Notes: generated by a model not told the origin, from the sequence alone. A DNA stretch of 64,000 nt from Betaproteobacteria bacterium (GCA_016716535.1 JADJWD010000007.1:310001-374000); one strand, 5' to 3'; positions 34,658 through 43,572 are shown, counted from the first letter of the stretch. Translations and numbers: made by a program.

Positions 34658-35080
34658 ATGGAATGCACCGTTCATTGGGCCGGCGGGCTCGGCATGGCCT
34701 TCGTGGCCGAAACCGGCAGCGGCCACGTGCTGGCGATGGACGGCGCGCCCGATGGCGGCGGCCGCAACCTCGCGCCGCGACCGATGGAAACGCTGCTGGC
34801 CGGCGCCGGCGGCTGCACGGCCTACGACGTGATGCTGATCCTGAAGCGCGGCCGCCACGACGTGCGCGACTGCCAGGTCAAGCTCGACGCCGAACGCGCG
34901 AACGAGGACCCGAAGGTGTTCACGCGCATCCGCATGCACTTCACCGTCGGCGGGCGCGGCGTGCCGGCGGCCGCCGTCGAGCGCGCGATCGCGCTGTCGC
35001 ACGACAAGTACTGCTCGGCGACGATCATGCTCGGCAAGACCGCGGCGATCGAGACGAGCTTCGAGATCGTCGAGCGCTGA
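34658..35080 (+). CDS. OsmC/Ohr-family protein
   Basis: The 140-residue protein belongs to the OsmC superfamily of thiol peroxidases acting on organic hydroperoxides. The two redox cysteines are visible in GAGGCTAYD (about residue 52) and HDKYCSATIML (about residue 115). It starts at ATG 34658 with AGGAG about ten bases upstream. It most resembles the YhfA-like branch of the superfamily (short N-terminus MECTVHWAGGLGMAF), whose role is less well defined than OsmC or Ohr. It lies between divergent ilvA and convergent coq7. Confidence 0.88.
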   Translation: MECTVHWAGGLGMAFVAETGSGHVLAMDGAPDGGGRNLAPRPMETLLAGAGGCTAYDVMLILKRGRHDVRDCQVKLDAERANEDPKVFTRIRMHFTVGGRGVPAAAVERAIALSHDKYCSATIMLGKTAAIETSFEIVER

Positions 35081-35143
35081 CTTGCGCGGCGCTCGCCGCG
35101 TGCCGACAACGAACGGCGTGCGGCGCGCGGCTTCGGACGCACT

Positions 35144-35794
35144 TCAGACGTAGTGCGCCGTCGTCGTCATCACCTTGGCCGCCGCGCGCATCAGGCCGCG
35201 CACCGGCAGCGGCAGCGGCGTCGCACCGGCCGCGAGCGCGTCCTGCGCGTGCCGGCCTTCGTCGTCCTTCATCTGCGCGACGATGGCGCGCGAGCGGTGG
35301 TCGGTCGCCGGCAGCCGCTCGAGGTGGCCGGCGAGGTGCTGCTCGACCTGCTGCTCGGTCTCGACGACGAAGCCCAGGCTCGCCGACTCACCGAGGCGCC
35401 CGGCAACGAGGCCGATGCCGAACGCGCCCGCGTACCACAGCGGATTCAGCAGGCTCGGCCGGTCGCCCAGTTCGCGCAGCCGCTGCTCGGTCCACGCGAG
35501 GTGGTCGGTTTCGTCGCGCGCCGCCTGCTGCATCTGCCGGCGCAGCGTCTCGCTGCGCGCCGTCAGCGCCTGCGCCTGATAGAGCGCCTGCGCGCACACC
35601 TCGCCGACGTGGTTGACGCGCATCAGCGCGCCGGCCAGGCGCCGCGAAGGCACGTCGAGCGCCTCGTCGGCCTGCGTCGAGGCGCTTCCCGCGAGACTCG
35701 CCGCAGGCGGATACGGCCGCGCGCTGTGCGCATGCCCGGCCACGGCGCGCAAGGCCGAGTCGATGCCGACGAGCAGACGATCCACCGCGTTCAT
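35144..35794 (-). CDS. coq7: Ubiquinone biosynthesis hydroxylase Coq7 (demethoxyubiquinone monooxygenase)
   Basis: This 216-residue carboxylate-bridged diiron enzyme makes the last ring hydroxylation of ubiquinone synthesis. The metal ligands are in place: Glu65 (NHVGEVCAQ), Glu95 and His98 (DETDHLAW), Glu147 (FVVETEQQVEQHL), Glu179 and His182 (DDEGRHAQ). It starts at ATG 35794. The open frame upstream to 35935 is unconserved-looking and overlaps the porin leader region. Coq7 replaces UbiF in many betaproteobacteria. Confidence 0.95.
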   Translation of the reverse strand: MNAVDRLLVGIDSALRAVAGHAHSARPYPPAASLAGSASTQADEALDVPSRRLAGALMRVNHVGEVCAQALYQAQALTARSETLRRQMQQAARDETDHLAWTEQRLRELGDRPSLLNPLWYAGAFGIGLVAGRLGESASLGFVVETEQQVEQHLAGHLERLPATDHRSRAIVAQMKDDEGRHAQDALAAGATPLPLPVRGLMRAAAKVMTTTAHYV

Positions 35795-36097
35795 GTCAAT
35801 CGAGAATAGCCCAGAAGGCACCACAGCACCGGCCGCGATCGGTCGCCCGGGTCCTCGGGTTGTCACGGAGGGGGGCGCATTTCCCGTTGTTGCCAGACAA
35901 CATCCGGGCGCCTTTTCGGGCGCGTTTGTTGGCAACCGCGATGGCGCTCTGGTGCAATACCTTCAACTTCCGCTGAGGAGGTTGGCCTGATCAACCCAAA
36001 GGTCCGTCGGGTTCCCGGGGTTACACGCCCGAAGAATGCGACAGGCCGGGTGACCTCCCCGATCGGGACCTCTTGTTCAACCTAGGAGATCTCTGCA
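35795..36097 (+). promoter_or_regulatory. Coq7/porin divergent region with a long porin leader
   Basis: This 303-base spacer carries the divergent promoters of coq7 and the porin. It contains an imperfect inverted repeat with arms GTTGCCAGACAAC (35889-35901) and GTTTGTTGGCAAC (35924-35936), 11 of 13 positions complementary, enclosing two direct copies of CGGGCGC separated by CTTTT. Distally there is a ribosome-binding site AGGAGA at 36084-36089 before the porin ATG. The 150 or so bases between the repeat and the start could form a structured 5' leader; no gene is evident. Confidence 0.55.
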
Positions 36098-37135
36098 ATG
36101 AAAAAATCTCTGCTCGCCCTGGCGGCGCTGACGGCGTTTGCGGGCGCGGCTTCGGCCCAGTCCTCGGTCACGCTGTTCGGTATCGTCGATCTCGCGTACG
36201 TCAACGTGAAGAACGGCAGCCTGAAGCAAAACCTGCTCAGCTCGAACCAGTACAACAGCAACCGCCTGGGCTTCCGCGGCGTCGAAGACCTCGGCGGCGG
36301 CCTGCGTGCCGGCTTCTGGCTCGAAGGCGCGATGAACAACGACACCGGCGAAGGCACCGCCACCGGCGGCGGCCAGAACTGGCAGCGTCGTTCGACCGTC
36401 AGCCTGATGGGCGGGTTCGGTGAAGTGCGCCTCGGCCGCGACTACACCCCGTCGTTCTGGAACTACACCGTGTTCGATCCGTTCGGCACGAACGGCCCGG
36501 GCTCGATGCTGAGCCTCGTCTCGACGCTCGGCTCGGGCGCCGGCACGCTCGTGCGCGCCAACAACACGGTCGGCTACTTCCTGCCGGCCGCGGGCGGCCT
36601 GTACGGCCAGGCGCAGGTCGCCGCCGGTGAAGGCGTTGCCGGCAACAAGTACTACGGCGTGCGCCTCGGCTATGCCGGCGGCCCGGTGAACGTGGCTGTC
36701 GCCTATGGCCAGACGCCCAGCGACGGCGGCCTCGCCGACGACTACACCGACATGAACATCGGTGGCTCGTTCAAGATCGGCCCGGCCTTCACGCTGATGG
36801 CGCAGTACAGCCAGCGCGAGTTCGCCAACCGCGACCAGAACACCGCCCTCATCGGCGGTGCGCTGGCGATGGGTGCCGGCACGCTGCGCTTCTCGTACGT
36901 GCAAAGCGACGGCGCTCAAGGCAGCAGCGCGACCGACTTCGACGCCAAGCTGATGGCCATCGGCTACTACTACGACCTGTCGAAGCGCACGACGGTCTAC
37001 GGCGTGGCTTCGCAGCTCGACAACGACGGCTCGGCCGCCACCGGCGCCCGCTTCACGATCGGCTCGGGCCCGGCGATGACCGCCGGCGGTGCCAAGTCGA
37101 CGGGCTTCGCCCTCGGCGTGCGTCACGCGTTCTGA
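36098..37135 (+). CDS. Gram-negative general porin (neisserial/Burkholderiales type)
   Basis: This 345-residue outer-membrane beta-barrel has a clear signal peptide (MKKSLLALAALTAFAGAASA, cleavage before QSSVTLFG) and the Porin_4 start SSVTLYGxVD-like sequence SSVTLFGIVDLAYV. It also has SRLGFRG-like NRLGFRGVEDLG, the loop sequence SLMGGFGEVRLGRDYTPSFW, and the terminal Phe of the last beta strand (ALGVRHAF). It should form trimers for passive uptake of small solutes. Its own intrinsic terminator follows 58 bases after the stop. Codon use with many AAC/AAG/CTG and a strong ribosome-binding site suggest high expression. Confidence 0.96.
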   Translation: MKKSLLALAALTAFAGAASAQSSVTLFGIVDLAYVNVKNGSLKQNLLSSNQYNSNRLGFRGVEDLGGGLRAGFWLEGAMNNDTGEGTATGGGQNWQRRSTVSLMGGFGEVRLGRDYTPSFWNYTVFDPFGTNGPGSMLSLVSTLGSGAGTLVRANNTVGYFLPAAGGLYGQAQVAAGEGVAGNKYYGVRLGYAGGPVNVAVAYGQTPSDGGLADDYTDMNIGGSFKIGPAFTLMAQYSQREFANRDQNTALIGGALAMGAGTLRFSYVQSDGAQGSSATDFDAKLMAIGYYYDLSKRTTVYGVASQLDNDGSAATGARFTIGSGPAMTAGGAKSTGFALGVRHAF

Positions 37136-37193
37136 TCGACTCGCGGCCGCTCCTCGCGGGGCGGCCCGGTCGGTCGAATCGGCCAAGAGATCC

Positions 37194-37221
37194 ACGGCCG
37201 CCTTCGGGCGGCCGTTTTTTT
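37194..37221 (+). terminator. Intrinsic terminator of the porin gene
   Basis: A perfect 8-bp stem CGGCCGCC / GGCGGCCG closed by a TTCG tetraloop (37195-37214) is followed by seven T residues. This is a textbook terminator 59 bases after the porin stop and isolates the highly expressed porin from the downstream lipoprotein gene. Confidence 0.95.
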
Positions 37222-37232
37222 GTGCCCCGACG

Positions 37233-37964
37233 ATGCTGTTGACAAGCCCCCGCCTTGCCGTTCACTCGCGCCGCCTGATGGGCCCGCTGCGCCTGCTCGC
37301 GGCGGCCGTGCTGGCCGCGGGCTGCGCGACGCAAGAGCCTTCCGACAGACTCGAGACCATGACTGGCGGCTGGCAACCGGTGCCGCTGCCGGGCAAGCTC
37401 AAGACGCACTACGCGAGCGCCCGCAAGGACGGCCGCGACGCCGTCGCCGCGCGCGCCGAGCGCTCGGCGAGCATGCTGCGCAAGCGCGTCGAGGTGCCGC
37501 CGGCGAAGCTCGGCGACGTGAGCTTCTCGTGGTGGGTCGATGACCTGATCGCCGATGCGAGCGTTGCCGACGCCGAGCGCGAGGACGCGCCGGCGCGTGT
37601 GTTCTTCGGTTTCGGTGGCGACGCGGCGCGCCTGTCGCTGCGCGCGCGGATGATGTTCGACCTCGCCGAGGCGCTGAGCGGCGAGCGGCCGCCCTACGCG
37701 ACGCTGATGTACGTCTGGGACGCGCGCGCCGCGGTCGGCACGGTGATCGTCAACCCGCGCACCGACCGCATCCGCAAGATCGTCGTCGACTCGGGGCCGC
37801 TGAACCTGCGCCGCTGGCGCGACCATCGGCGCGACCTGCGCGCCGATTTCCGGCTCGCCTTCGGCGAGGAGCCCGGGCCTCTGCTTTCGATCGCGGTGAT
37901 GACGGACAGCGACAATACGCGCTCGAACGCGCTGTCGTGGTTCGGGCCGGTGACGTTGCACTGA
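37233..37964 (+). CDS. DUF3047 family lipoprotein
   Basis: The protein contains a DUF3047 domain with SFSWWVDDLIADASVADAER, DAPARVFFGFGGD and the C-terminal VMTDSDNTRSNALSWFGPVTL. No biochemical role is established for the family. The N-terminus is a lipoprotein signal with lipobox LAAGC. ATG 37233 gives 243 residues; ATG 37278 (MGPLRLLAAAVLAAGC) would give 228 and a more typical signal, and neither has a clear ribosome-binding site. It lies 72 bases before the ABC permease gene in the same direction and could be part of that transporter's operon. Confidence 0.8.
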   Translation: MLLTSPRLAVHSRRLMGPLRLLAAAVLAAGCATQEPSDRLETMTGGWQPVPLPGKLKTHYASARKDGRDAVAARAERSASMLRKRVEVPPAKLGDVSFSWWVDDLIADASVADAEREDAPARVFFGFGGDAARLSLRARMMFDLAEALSGERPPYATLMYVWDARAAVGTVIVNPRTDRIRKIVVDSGPLNLRRWRDHRRDLRADFRLAFGEEPGPLLSIAVMTDSDNTRSNALSWFGPVTLH

Positions 37965-38036
37965 GCCGCGCCGGATGCCAGCGACCCGTACCCGTTCCTT
38001 CGTTCCACCACCGTTTCACCGTTAGCCCGCCTGCCG

Positions 38037-39029
38037 ATGCTGGCCTTCGTCCTTCGCCGTCTGCTGCAAGCCATCGTCGTGATGCTGACGGTGGCCTTCC
38101 TCGCCTTCATGCTGTTCCAGTACGTCGGCGACCCGGTGACGAGCCTGCTCGGCCAGGACGCGACGCAGCAGCAGCGCGACGAGCTGCGCCGCGACCTCGG
38201 CCTCGATCAGCCGTTCTTTGTGCAGTTCGGCAAGTTCGTCGGCAACGCCGTGCAGGGCGAATTCGGCCTCAGCCTGCGCCAGGGCCGCAAGGTCTCGACG
38301 CTGATCGCCGAGCGCTTTCCGGCGACGCTGGAATTGGCGCTGGCCGCGGCCGTGATCGCGCTCGTCGTCGGCGTGCCGCTCGGCGTCTACGCGGCGCTCA
38401 GGCGTGGCGGCTTCGGCTCGCAGCTGGTGATGACGCTGTCGCTGCTCGGCGTCTCGCTGCCGACCTTTTTGATCGGCATCCTCTTGATCCTGTTCTTCGC
38501 CGTCATCCTGAAGTGGCTGCCGAGCTTCGGCCGCGGCGAGACGGTGGCGCTGTTCGGCTCGGACGCGTGGACGACGGGCCTGTTGACACTCGACGGCTGG
38601 AAGCACCTCGTGCTGCCGGCGATCACGCTGAGCGTGTTCCAGCTCGCGCTGATCCTGCGCCTCGTGCGCGCCGAGATGCTGGAGGTGCTGCGCACCGACT
38701 ACGTGAAGTTCGCGCGCGCGCGCGGCCTCACCGACCGCGCCGTCTACTTCGGGCACGCGCTGAAGAACACGCTCGTGCCGGTGATCACGATCACCGGCCT
38801 GCAACTCGGCTCGCTGATCGCCTTTGCGATCATCACCGAGACGGTGTTCCAGTGGCCCGGCATGGGGTTCCTGTTCATCCAGGCGGTGCAGTTCGCCGAC
38901 ATCCCGGTGATGGCGGCGTACCTGTGCCTGATCGCGCTGATCTTCGTGCTCGTCAACCTCGTCGTCGACCTCTTGTACTTCGCGGTCGACCCGCGCTTGC
39001 GCATCGAGCGGCCGGCCGGCGGGCATTGA
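38037..39029 (+). CDS. Peptide/opine-type ABC transporter permease (OppB/DppB family)
   Basis: The 330-residue inner-membrane permease has six predicted helices, the N-terminal OppB signature MLAFVLRRLLQAIVVML, a periplasmic loop with QRDELRRDLGLDQPF, and the EAA loop YVKFARARGLTDRAVYFGHALKN that contacts the ATPases. It is first of four transporter genes (permease, permease, ATPase, ATPase) separated by 24, 4 and minus 4 bases. Substrates of this family are di- and oligopeptides, nickel, opines or glutathione and cannot be assigned from the permease. Confidence 0.92.
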   Translation: MLAFVLRRLLQAIVVMLTVAFLAFMLFQYVGDPVTSLLGQDATQQQRDELRRDLGLDQPFFVQFGKFVGNAVQGEFGLSLRQGRKVSTLIAERFPATLELALAAAVIALVVGVPLGVYAALRRGGFGSQLVMTLSLLGVSLPTFLIGILLILFFAVILKWLPSFGRGETVALFGSDAWTTGLLTLDGWKHLVLPAITLSVFQLALILRLVRAEMLEVLRTDYVKFARARGLTDRAVYFGHALKNTLVPVITITGLQLGSLIAFAIITETVFQWPGMGFLFIQAVQFADIPVMAAYLCLIALIFVLVNLVVDLLYFAVDPRLRIERPAGGH

Positions 39030-39053
39030 AGTGAACATGCGAAGCGTCAGCCG

Positions 39054-39992
39054 ATGAATTCCACGACTCCCCCGATCGCCGTGCCGTCGGCGTGGCGGCG
39101 TTTCCTCGACGGCGACGTCTGGCACAGCTTCAAGACCTCGCCGGTGGCGATGCTGGCGGCGGTGATCGCGTTCGTGTGCCTCTTCTGCGCCGCCTTCGCG
39201 CCGTGGGTCTCGCCGCACGACCCGTTCGACCTCGCGTCGCTGAACCTCGCCGACGCGCGGCTGCCGCCGGCCTGGGCCGAGGAAGGCCAGTTGCGCTACC
39301 TGCTCGGCACCGACGACCAGGGCCGCGACATCCTCTCGGCACTGTTCTACGGCGCGCGCATCTCGCTGGCGGTGGGGCTGGCGTCGGTGCTGCTGTCGGT
39401 GTTCGTCGGCGTCGGGCTCGGGCTGCTCGCGGGCTTCGCCGGCGGCAAGATCGACGCCTTCATCATGCGCGTGTGCGACGTGATGCTGAGCTTCCCGTCG
39501 ATCCTGATCGCGCTCCTGATCGACGGTGTCGGCCGCGCAATGTTCCCGAACGCGCACGACACGCTCGCCTTCGGCGTGCTGATCTTCGCCATCGCGCTGG
39601 GCGGCTGGGTGCAGTACGCGCGCACCGTGCGCGGCTCGACGATGGTCGAACGCAACAAGGAATACGTGCAGGCGGCGCGTGTCATCGGCGTGGCGCCGTG
39701 GCGCATCATGTTCAGGCACGTGCTGCCCAACGTGATGGGGCCGGTGCTCGTGCTGGCGACGATCCAGGTCGCCGCGGCCATCCTCACCGAGGCGACGCTG
39801 TCGTTCCTCGGTGTCGGCGTGCCGCCGACCTCGCCGTCACTCGGCACGCTGATCCGCATCGGCAACGACTTCCTCTTCTCCGGCGAGTGGTGGATCACGA
39901 TCTTCCCCGGCGTGATGCTGGTGCTGATCGCGCTCAGTGTGAACCTGCTCGGCGACTGGCTGCGCGACGCGCTGAACCCGCGCCTGCGTTGA
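39054..39992 (+). CDS. Peptide-type ABC transporter permease (OppC/DppC family)
   Basis: This 312-residue permease pairs with the upstream OppB-type subunit. It has an N-terminal cytoplasmic segment with the first helix VAMLAAVIAFVCLFCAAFAPW, then LLGTDDQGRDILSALFYGARISLAVG, a family hallmark. The EAA loop is KEYVQAARVIGVAPWRIMFRHVLPN. It lies between the other permease and the first ATPase and contributes half of the membrane channel. Confidence 0.92.
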   Translation: MNSTTPPIAVPSAWRRFLDGDVWHSFKTSPVAMLAAVIAFVCLFCAAFAPWVSPHDPFDLASLNLADARLPPAWAEEGQLRYLLGTDDQGRDILSALFYGARISLAVGLASVLLSVFVGVGLGLLAGFAGGKIDAFIMRVCDVMLSFPSILIALLIDGVGRAMFPNAHDTLAFGVLIFAIALGGWVQYARTVRGSTMVERNKEYVQAARVIGVAPWRIMFRHVLPNVMGPVLVLATIQVAAAILTEATLSFLGVGVPPTSPSLGTLIRIGNDFLFSGEWWITIFPGVMLVLIALSVNLLGDWLRDALNPRLR

Positions 39993-39996
39993 TGTG

Positions 39997-41025
39997 ATGA
40001 GCACCGTTCCCTCCCCGGCCGCCGCGCCGCTGCTCGAGGTGCGCCACCTGCGCGTCGAGTTCCCGACCCGGCACGGCACGCTGCTGGCGCTGGACGACAT
40101 CTCGTTTTCGATCTCGCCCGGCGAGGTGCTCGGCGTCGTCGGCGAGTCCGGCGCCGGCAAGTCGCTCACCGGCGCGGCGATCATCGGCCTGCTCGAGCCG
40201 CCCGGGCGCATCGCCGCCGGCGAGATCCGCCTCGAGGGCGAGCGCATCGACCACCTGCCGTACGAGAAGTTGCGCGCCATCCGCGGGCGCAAGATCGGCG
40301 CGATCTTCCAGGACCCGCTGACCTCGCTGAATCCGCTGTACACGATCGGCCGGCAGCTCACCGAGACGATCCAGACGCACCTGCCGGTCAGCGCCGACGA
40401 GGCGCGCCGTCGCGCCATCCGCCTGCTGCAGGAAACCGGCATCCCGGCCGCCGAGCAGCGCATCGACCAGTATCCGCACCAATTCAGCGGCGGCATGCGC
40501 CAGCGCGTCGTCATCGCGCTGGCGCTCGCCGCCGAGCCGAAGCTGATCGTCGCCGACGAGCCGACGACGGCGCTCGACGTATCGATCCAGGCGCAGATCA
40601 TTTCGCTGCTCAAGCGCCTGTGCAAGGAGCACGGCGCGGCGGTGATGCTGGTCACACACGACATGGGCGTCATCGCCGAGACCTGCGACCGCGTCGCGGT
40701 GATGTACGCCGGGCGCATCGCCGAAATCGGTCCGGTGCACGATGTCATCAACGCGCCGGCGCATCCGTACACGGTCGGCCTGATGGGCTCGATCCCGGCG
40801 ATGGACGAAGACCGCGAACGCCTGGCTCAGATCGAGGGCTCGATGCCACGGCTGACGAGCATCCCGAGCGGCTGTGCCTTCAACCCGCGCTGCCCGCGCG
40901 TGATGAACCGCTGCCGGCGCGAGCGCCCCGAGCTGATGGCGGCCGGCGCGACGCGCGCCGCCTGCTGGCTCGTCGAGCCGGAAGGTGCGAGGGCTGACAA
41001 CGCGGCCGCAGGAGACGCACGATGA
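39997..41025 (+). CDS. Peptide-type ABC transporter ATPase (OppD/DppD family)
   Basis: This ATPase has Walker A GESGAGKS, signature FSGGMRQR, Walker B LIVADEPTTALD and the C-terminal oligopeptide-transporter extension with GCAFNPRCPRVMNRCRRERPEL, whose cysteines can carry an iron-sulfur cluster in relatives. ATG 39997 follows GTG 39994 directly, so either may be the start; the length is 342 or 343 residues. It begins four bases after the OppC-type stop and overlaps the next ATPase gene by four bases. Confidence 0.93.
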   Translation: MSTVPSPAAAPLLEVRHLRVEFPTRHGTLLALDDISFSISPGEVLGVVGESGAGKSLTGAAIIGLLEPPGRIAAGEIRLEGERIDHLPYEKLRAIRGRKIGAIFQDPLTSLNPLYTIGRQLTETIQTHLPVSADEARRRAIRLLQETGIPAAEQRIDQYPHQFSGGMRQRVVIALALAAEPKLIVADEPTTALDVSIQAQIISLLKRLCKEHGAAVMLVTHDMGVIAETCDRVAVMYAGRIAEIGPVHDVINAPAHPYTVGLMGSIPAMDEDRERLAQIEGSMPRLTSIPSGCAFNPRCPRVMNRCRRERPELMAAGATRAACWLVEPEGARADNAAAGDAR

Positions 41026-42014
41026 GCGCGCCGCTCGTCGAGGTGCGCGACCTCGCGAAGGTCTTCGACGTTTCGGCGCCGTGGCTCAACCGCGTCGTCG
41101 AGCGCAAGCCGCGGCAGTTCGTGCACGCGGTCGATGGCGTGTCGTTCACCATCGCCCAGGGCCGCACGCTGGCGCTGGTCGGTGAATCGGGCTGCGGCAA
41201 GAGCACGGTGGCGCGGCTGCTCGTCGGCCTTTATGCCCCGACGCGCGGCGAGGTGCTGTTCGGCGGCCAGCGCACCGCGGAACTCGCCGGCGCCGAGTTG
41301 CGCACGCTGCGCCGGCGCATGCAGATGATCTTCCAGGACCCGTATGCGAGCCTGAACCCGCGCTGGAAGGTGCTGCAGATCGTCGGCGAGCCGCTCGCCG
41401 AGCACGGCCTCGTCAGCGGCGAAGAGGCGCTGCGCGCGCGTGTCGGCGAGTTGCTGTCGAGCGTCGGCCTGGCGGCGGCCGACTGCGAGAAGTTCCCGCA
41501 CCAGTTCAGCGGCGGCCAGCGCCAGCGCATCAGCATCGCGCGCGCGTTGGCGACGCAGCCGGAGTTCCTCGTCTGCGACGAGCCGACCTCGGCGCTGGAT
41601 GTGTCGGTGCAGGCGCAGGTCCTCAACATCATGAAGGACCTGCAGAAGAGCCGCGGCCTGACCTACCTCTTCATCTCGCACAACCTCGCCGTCGTGCGCC
41701 ACGTCGCCGACGAGGTCGGCGTGATGTACCTCGGCCGCCTCGTCGAGCTGTCGCCCAAGCCCGAGCTGTTCGCGCGGCCGCGGCATCCGTACACGCGCAT
41801 GCTGCTCGACGCGATCCCCGACATCCACATGACGGGGCGCGCACGCACGCCGGTGCAAGGCGAGGTGCCGAACCCGCTGAACCCGCCCGGCGGCTGCGCC
41901 TTCCACCCGCGCTGCCCGCACGCCAACGCGCGCTGCTCGGCCGAGCGGCCGGCGCTCATCGAGTTCAAGGGCGTGCGCGTGGCGTGCCACGCGGTCGAGG
42001 AAGGGCGGATCTGA
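41022..42014 (+). CDS. Peptide-type ABC transporter ATPase (OppF/DppF family)
   Basis: This 330-residue ATPase forms the second nucleotide-binding subunit. It has Walker A GESGCGKS, the Q-loop region MQMIFQDPYASLNPRW diagnostic of the OppF branch, signature FSGGQRQR, Walker B FLVCDEPTSALD and the C-terminal GCAFHPRCPHANARC extension. It closes the transporter operon. No periplasmic binding protein is encoded before or after it within the window, and the next gene (lysA) is convergent. Confidence 0.93.
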   Translation: MSAPLVEVRDLAKVFDVSAPWLNRVVERKPRQFVHAVDGVSFTIAQGRTLALVGESGCGKSTVARLLVGLYAPTRGEVLFGGQRTAELAGAELRTLRRRMQMIFQDPYASLNPRWKVLQIVGEPLAEHGLVSGEEALRARVGELLSSVGLAAADCEKFPHQFSGGQRQRISIARALATQPEFLVCDEPTSALDVSVQAQVLNIMKDLQKSRGLTYLFISHNLAVVRHVADEVGVMYLGRLVELSPKPELFARPRHPYTRMLLDAIPDIHMTGRARTPVQGEVPNPLNPPGGCAFHPRCPHANARCSAERPALIEFKGVRVACHAVEEGRI

Positions 42015-42060
42015 CGCCCAGCCGGCCCTGACCGGTCCTGACTGGCCCGGGTCGCGGTGT

Positions 42061-43347
42061 TCAGCGCGGCAGCAGCCGTTCGCCGGCGAACAGGTCGGCG
42101 ACCTTTTCGCGCTCGCGGATCAGGTGCGCGGCGTCGCCATCGACCATCACTTCGGCGGCGCGTGGCCGCGTGTTGTAGTTGCTGGCCATCGCCATGCCGT
42201 AGGCGCCGGCCGAGAGCACCGCGAGGCGGTCGCCCGGCGCCACCGCGAGGTCACGCTGCCGTCCGAGCCAGTCGCCCGATTCGCACACCGGGCCGACCAC
42301 GTCCCAACGCTGCGCCTTCACATCGGGTTGCTGCGTGCACGGCTCGATGCCCATGTAGGCGTCGTAGAGCGCCGGCCGCGTCAGGTCGTTCATCGCCGCG
42401 TCGACGACGCAGAAGTTCGTCACCTCGCCGGGCTTGAGGTACAGCACCTCGGTCACCAGCACGCCGGCGTTGCCGACGAGCGAGCGGCCCGGCTCGAGCA
42501 GCACCTCGCGATGGCCGTGGCCGCGCGCATCGAGCCGCGCCAGCAACCGGGCGACCAGCACGTCGGCGGCCGGCGGCGACTCGTCGGTGTAGGTGATGCC
42601 GAGCCCCCCGCCGACGTCGATGTGGTGCAGCGTGATGCCATCGGCCTCGACCGCCTCGACGAGATCGAGCAGGCGATCGAGCGCGTCGAGATACGGCTCG
42701 ACCTGCGTGATCTGCGAGCCGATGTGGCAGTCGATGCCCGCGACGCGAAGGCCCGGCAGCGACGCGGCCAGCTGGTAGACGGCGAGCGCGCGATCGTGCG
42801 CGACGCCGAACTTGTTGCTCTTCAGTCCGGTCGAGATGTACGGGTGCGTGCCGGCGTCGACATCGGGGTTGACGCGCAGGCTGACCGGCGCGCGCACGCC
42901 GTGCGCGCGCGCGACCTCGTCGAGCACGCGCAGTTCGCCCTCGCTCTCGACGTTGAAGCCACGCACGCCCGCGGCCAGCGCCGCGGCCATCTCGTCGCGG
43001 CGCTTGCCGACGCCGGAGAAGACGGTGCGCGCGGCGTCGCCGCCGGCAGCGAGCACGCGCGCCAGTTCGCCCGCCGAGACGATGTCGAAGCCGCAGCCGG
43101 CCGCGGCGAACGTCTGCAGGACGGCGAGGTTGGAGTTCGCCTTCATCGCGTAGCACACGAGGTGCGGCCGGCCGGCGAGCGCACGCTGGTAGGCGGCCAG
43201 CGCGCTCAGCATCGCGGCACGCGAGTAGACGAAGAGCGGCGTGCCGAAGCGGCGCGCCAGTTCGTCGAGCGAGTGGCCTTCGAGCCGCAACTCGCCCTGC
43301 AAGCGCGCGAGGAACGGCGCGCCCGGCAGCGTGGGGCCGGTGCTCAT
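42061..43347 (-). CDS. lysA: Diaminopimelate decarboxylase
   Basis: LysA decarboxylates meso-diaminopimelate to lysine, the final step of lysine synthesis. The 428-residue PLP enzyme has the cofactor lysine in VCYAMKANSN, the glycine-rich phosphate loop HIDVGGGLGITY, the EPGRSLVGNAG motif and the VCESGDWLG motif with the catalytic cysteine. ATG 43347 overlaps the lptM stop by four bases (ATGA), so the two are coupled, an order conserved in proteobacteria. It ends 46 bases from the convergent ABC ATPase gene. Confidence 0.97.
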   Translation of the reverse strand: MSTGPTLPGAPFLARLQGELRLEGHSLDELARRFGTPLFVYSRAAMLSALAAYQRALAGRPHLVCYAMKANSNLAVLQTFAAAGCGFDIVSAGELARVLAAGGDAARTVFSGVGKRRDEMAAALAAGVRGFNVESEGELRVLDEVARAHGVRAPVSLRVNPDVDAGTHPYISTGLKSNKFGVAHDRALAVYQLAASLPGLRVAGIDCHIGSQITQVEPYLDALDRLLDLVEAVEADGITLHHIDVGGGLGITYTDESPPAADVLVARLLARLDARGHGHREVLLEPGRSLVGNAGVLVTEVLYLKPGEVTNFCVVDAAMNDLTRPALYDAYMGIEPCTQQPDVKAQRWDVVGPVCESGDWLGRQRDLAVAPGDRLAVLSAGAYGMAMASNYNTRPRAAEVMVDGDAAHLIREREKVADLFAGERLLPR

Positions 43348-43529
43348 CGGGTGGGCCGCGGTGCACCGGGTACGACGGGGGCGCCGGCGGGGGCCGACGA
43401 AGCGGCGGCAGATGCCTGAGCAGCAGCGGCAGGCAAGTACAGCGGCCCCTTCTGCCCGCACCCGGCGAGCGCGCCGAAGACCATGGCCACGGCGGCGGCG
43501 GTGGCCGTCGATACACTGCGCGCGCGCAT
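43344..43529 (-). CDS. lptM: Small lipoprotein LptM (YifL)
   Basis: The 61-residue lipoprotein has a signal peptide ending in the lipobox LAGC (Cys24), followed by the hallmark GQKGPLYLP and an Ala/Pro-rich tail. LptM associates with the LptD/LptE lipopolysaccharide translocon and promotes its oxidative maturation. The start is uncertain: in-frame ATGs at 43529, 43544, 43559 and 43568 exist. 43529 gives the most compact signal peptide and leaves room for the divergent cyaY start. It overlaps lysA by four bases. Confidence 0.88.
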   Translation of the reverse strand: MRARSVSTATAAAVAMVFGALAGCGQKGPLYLPAAAAQASAAASSAPAGAPVVPGAPRPTR

Positions 43530-43572
43530 CCCGGCGTCGTCCATCCGCTCGTCATTCATGCGAGGCATTTTA

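Noticed and set aside
42015..42060. Possible terminator between the convergent ABC ATPase gene and lysA
   Set aside because: The GGCCCTGACCGGTCCTGACT sequence is a short direct repeat without a stable stem or U-run.
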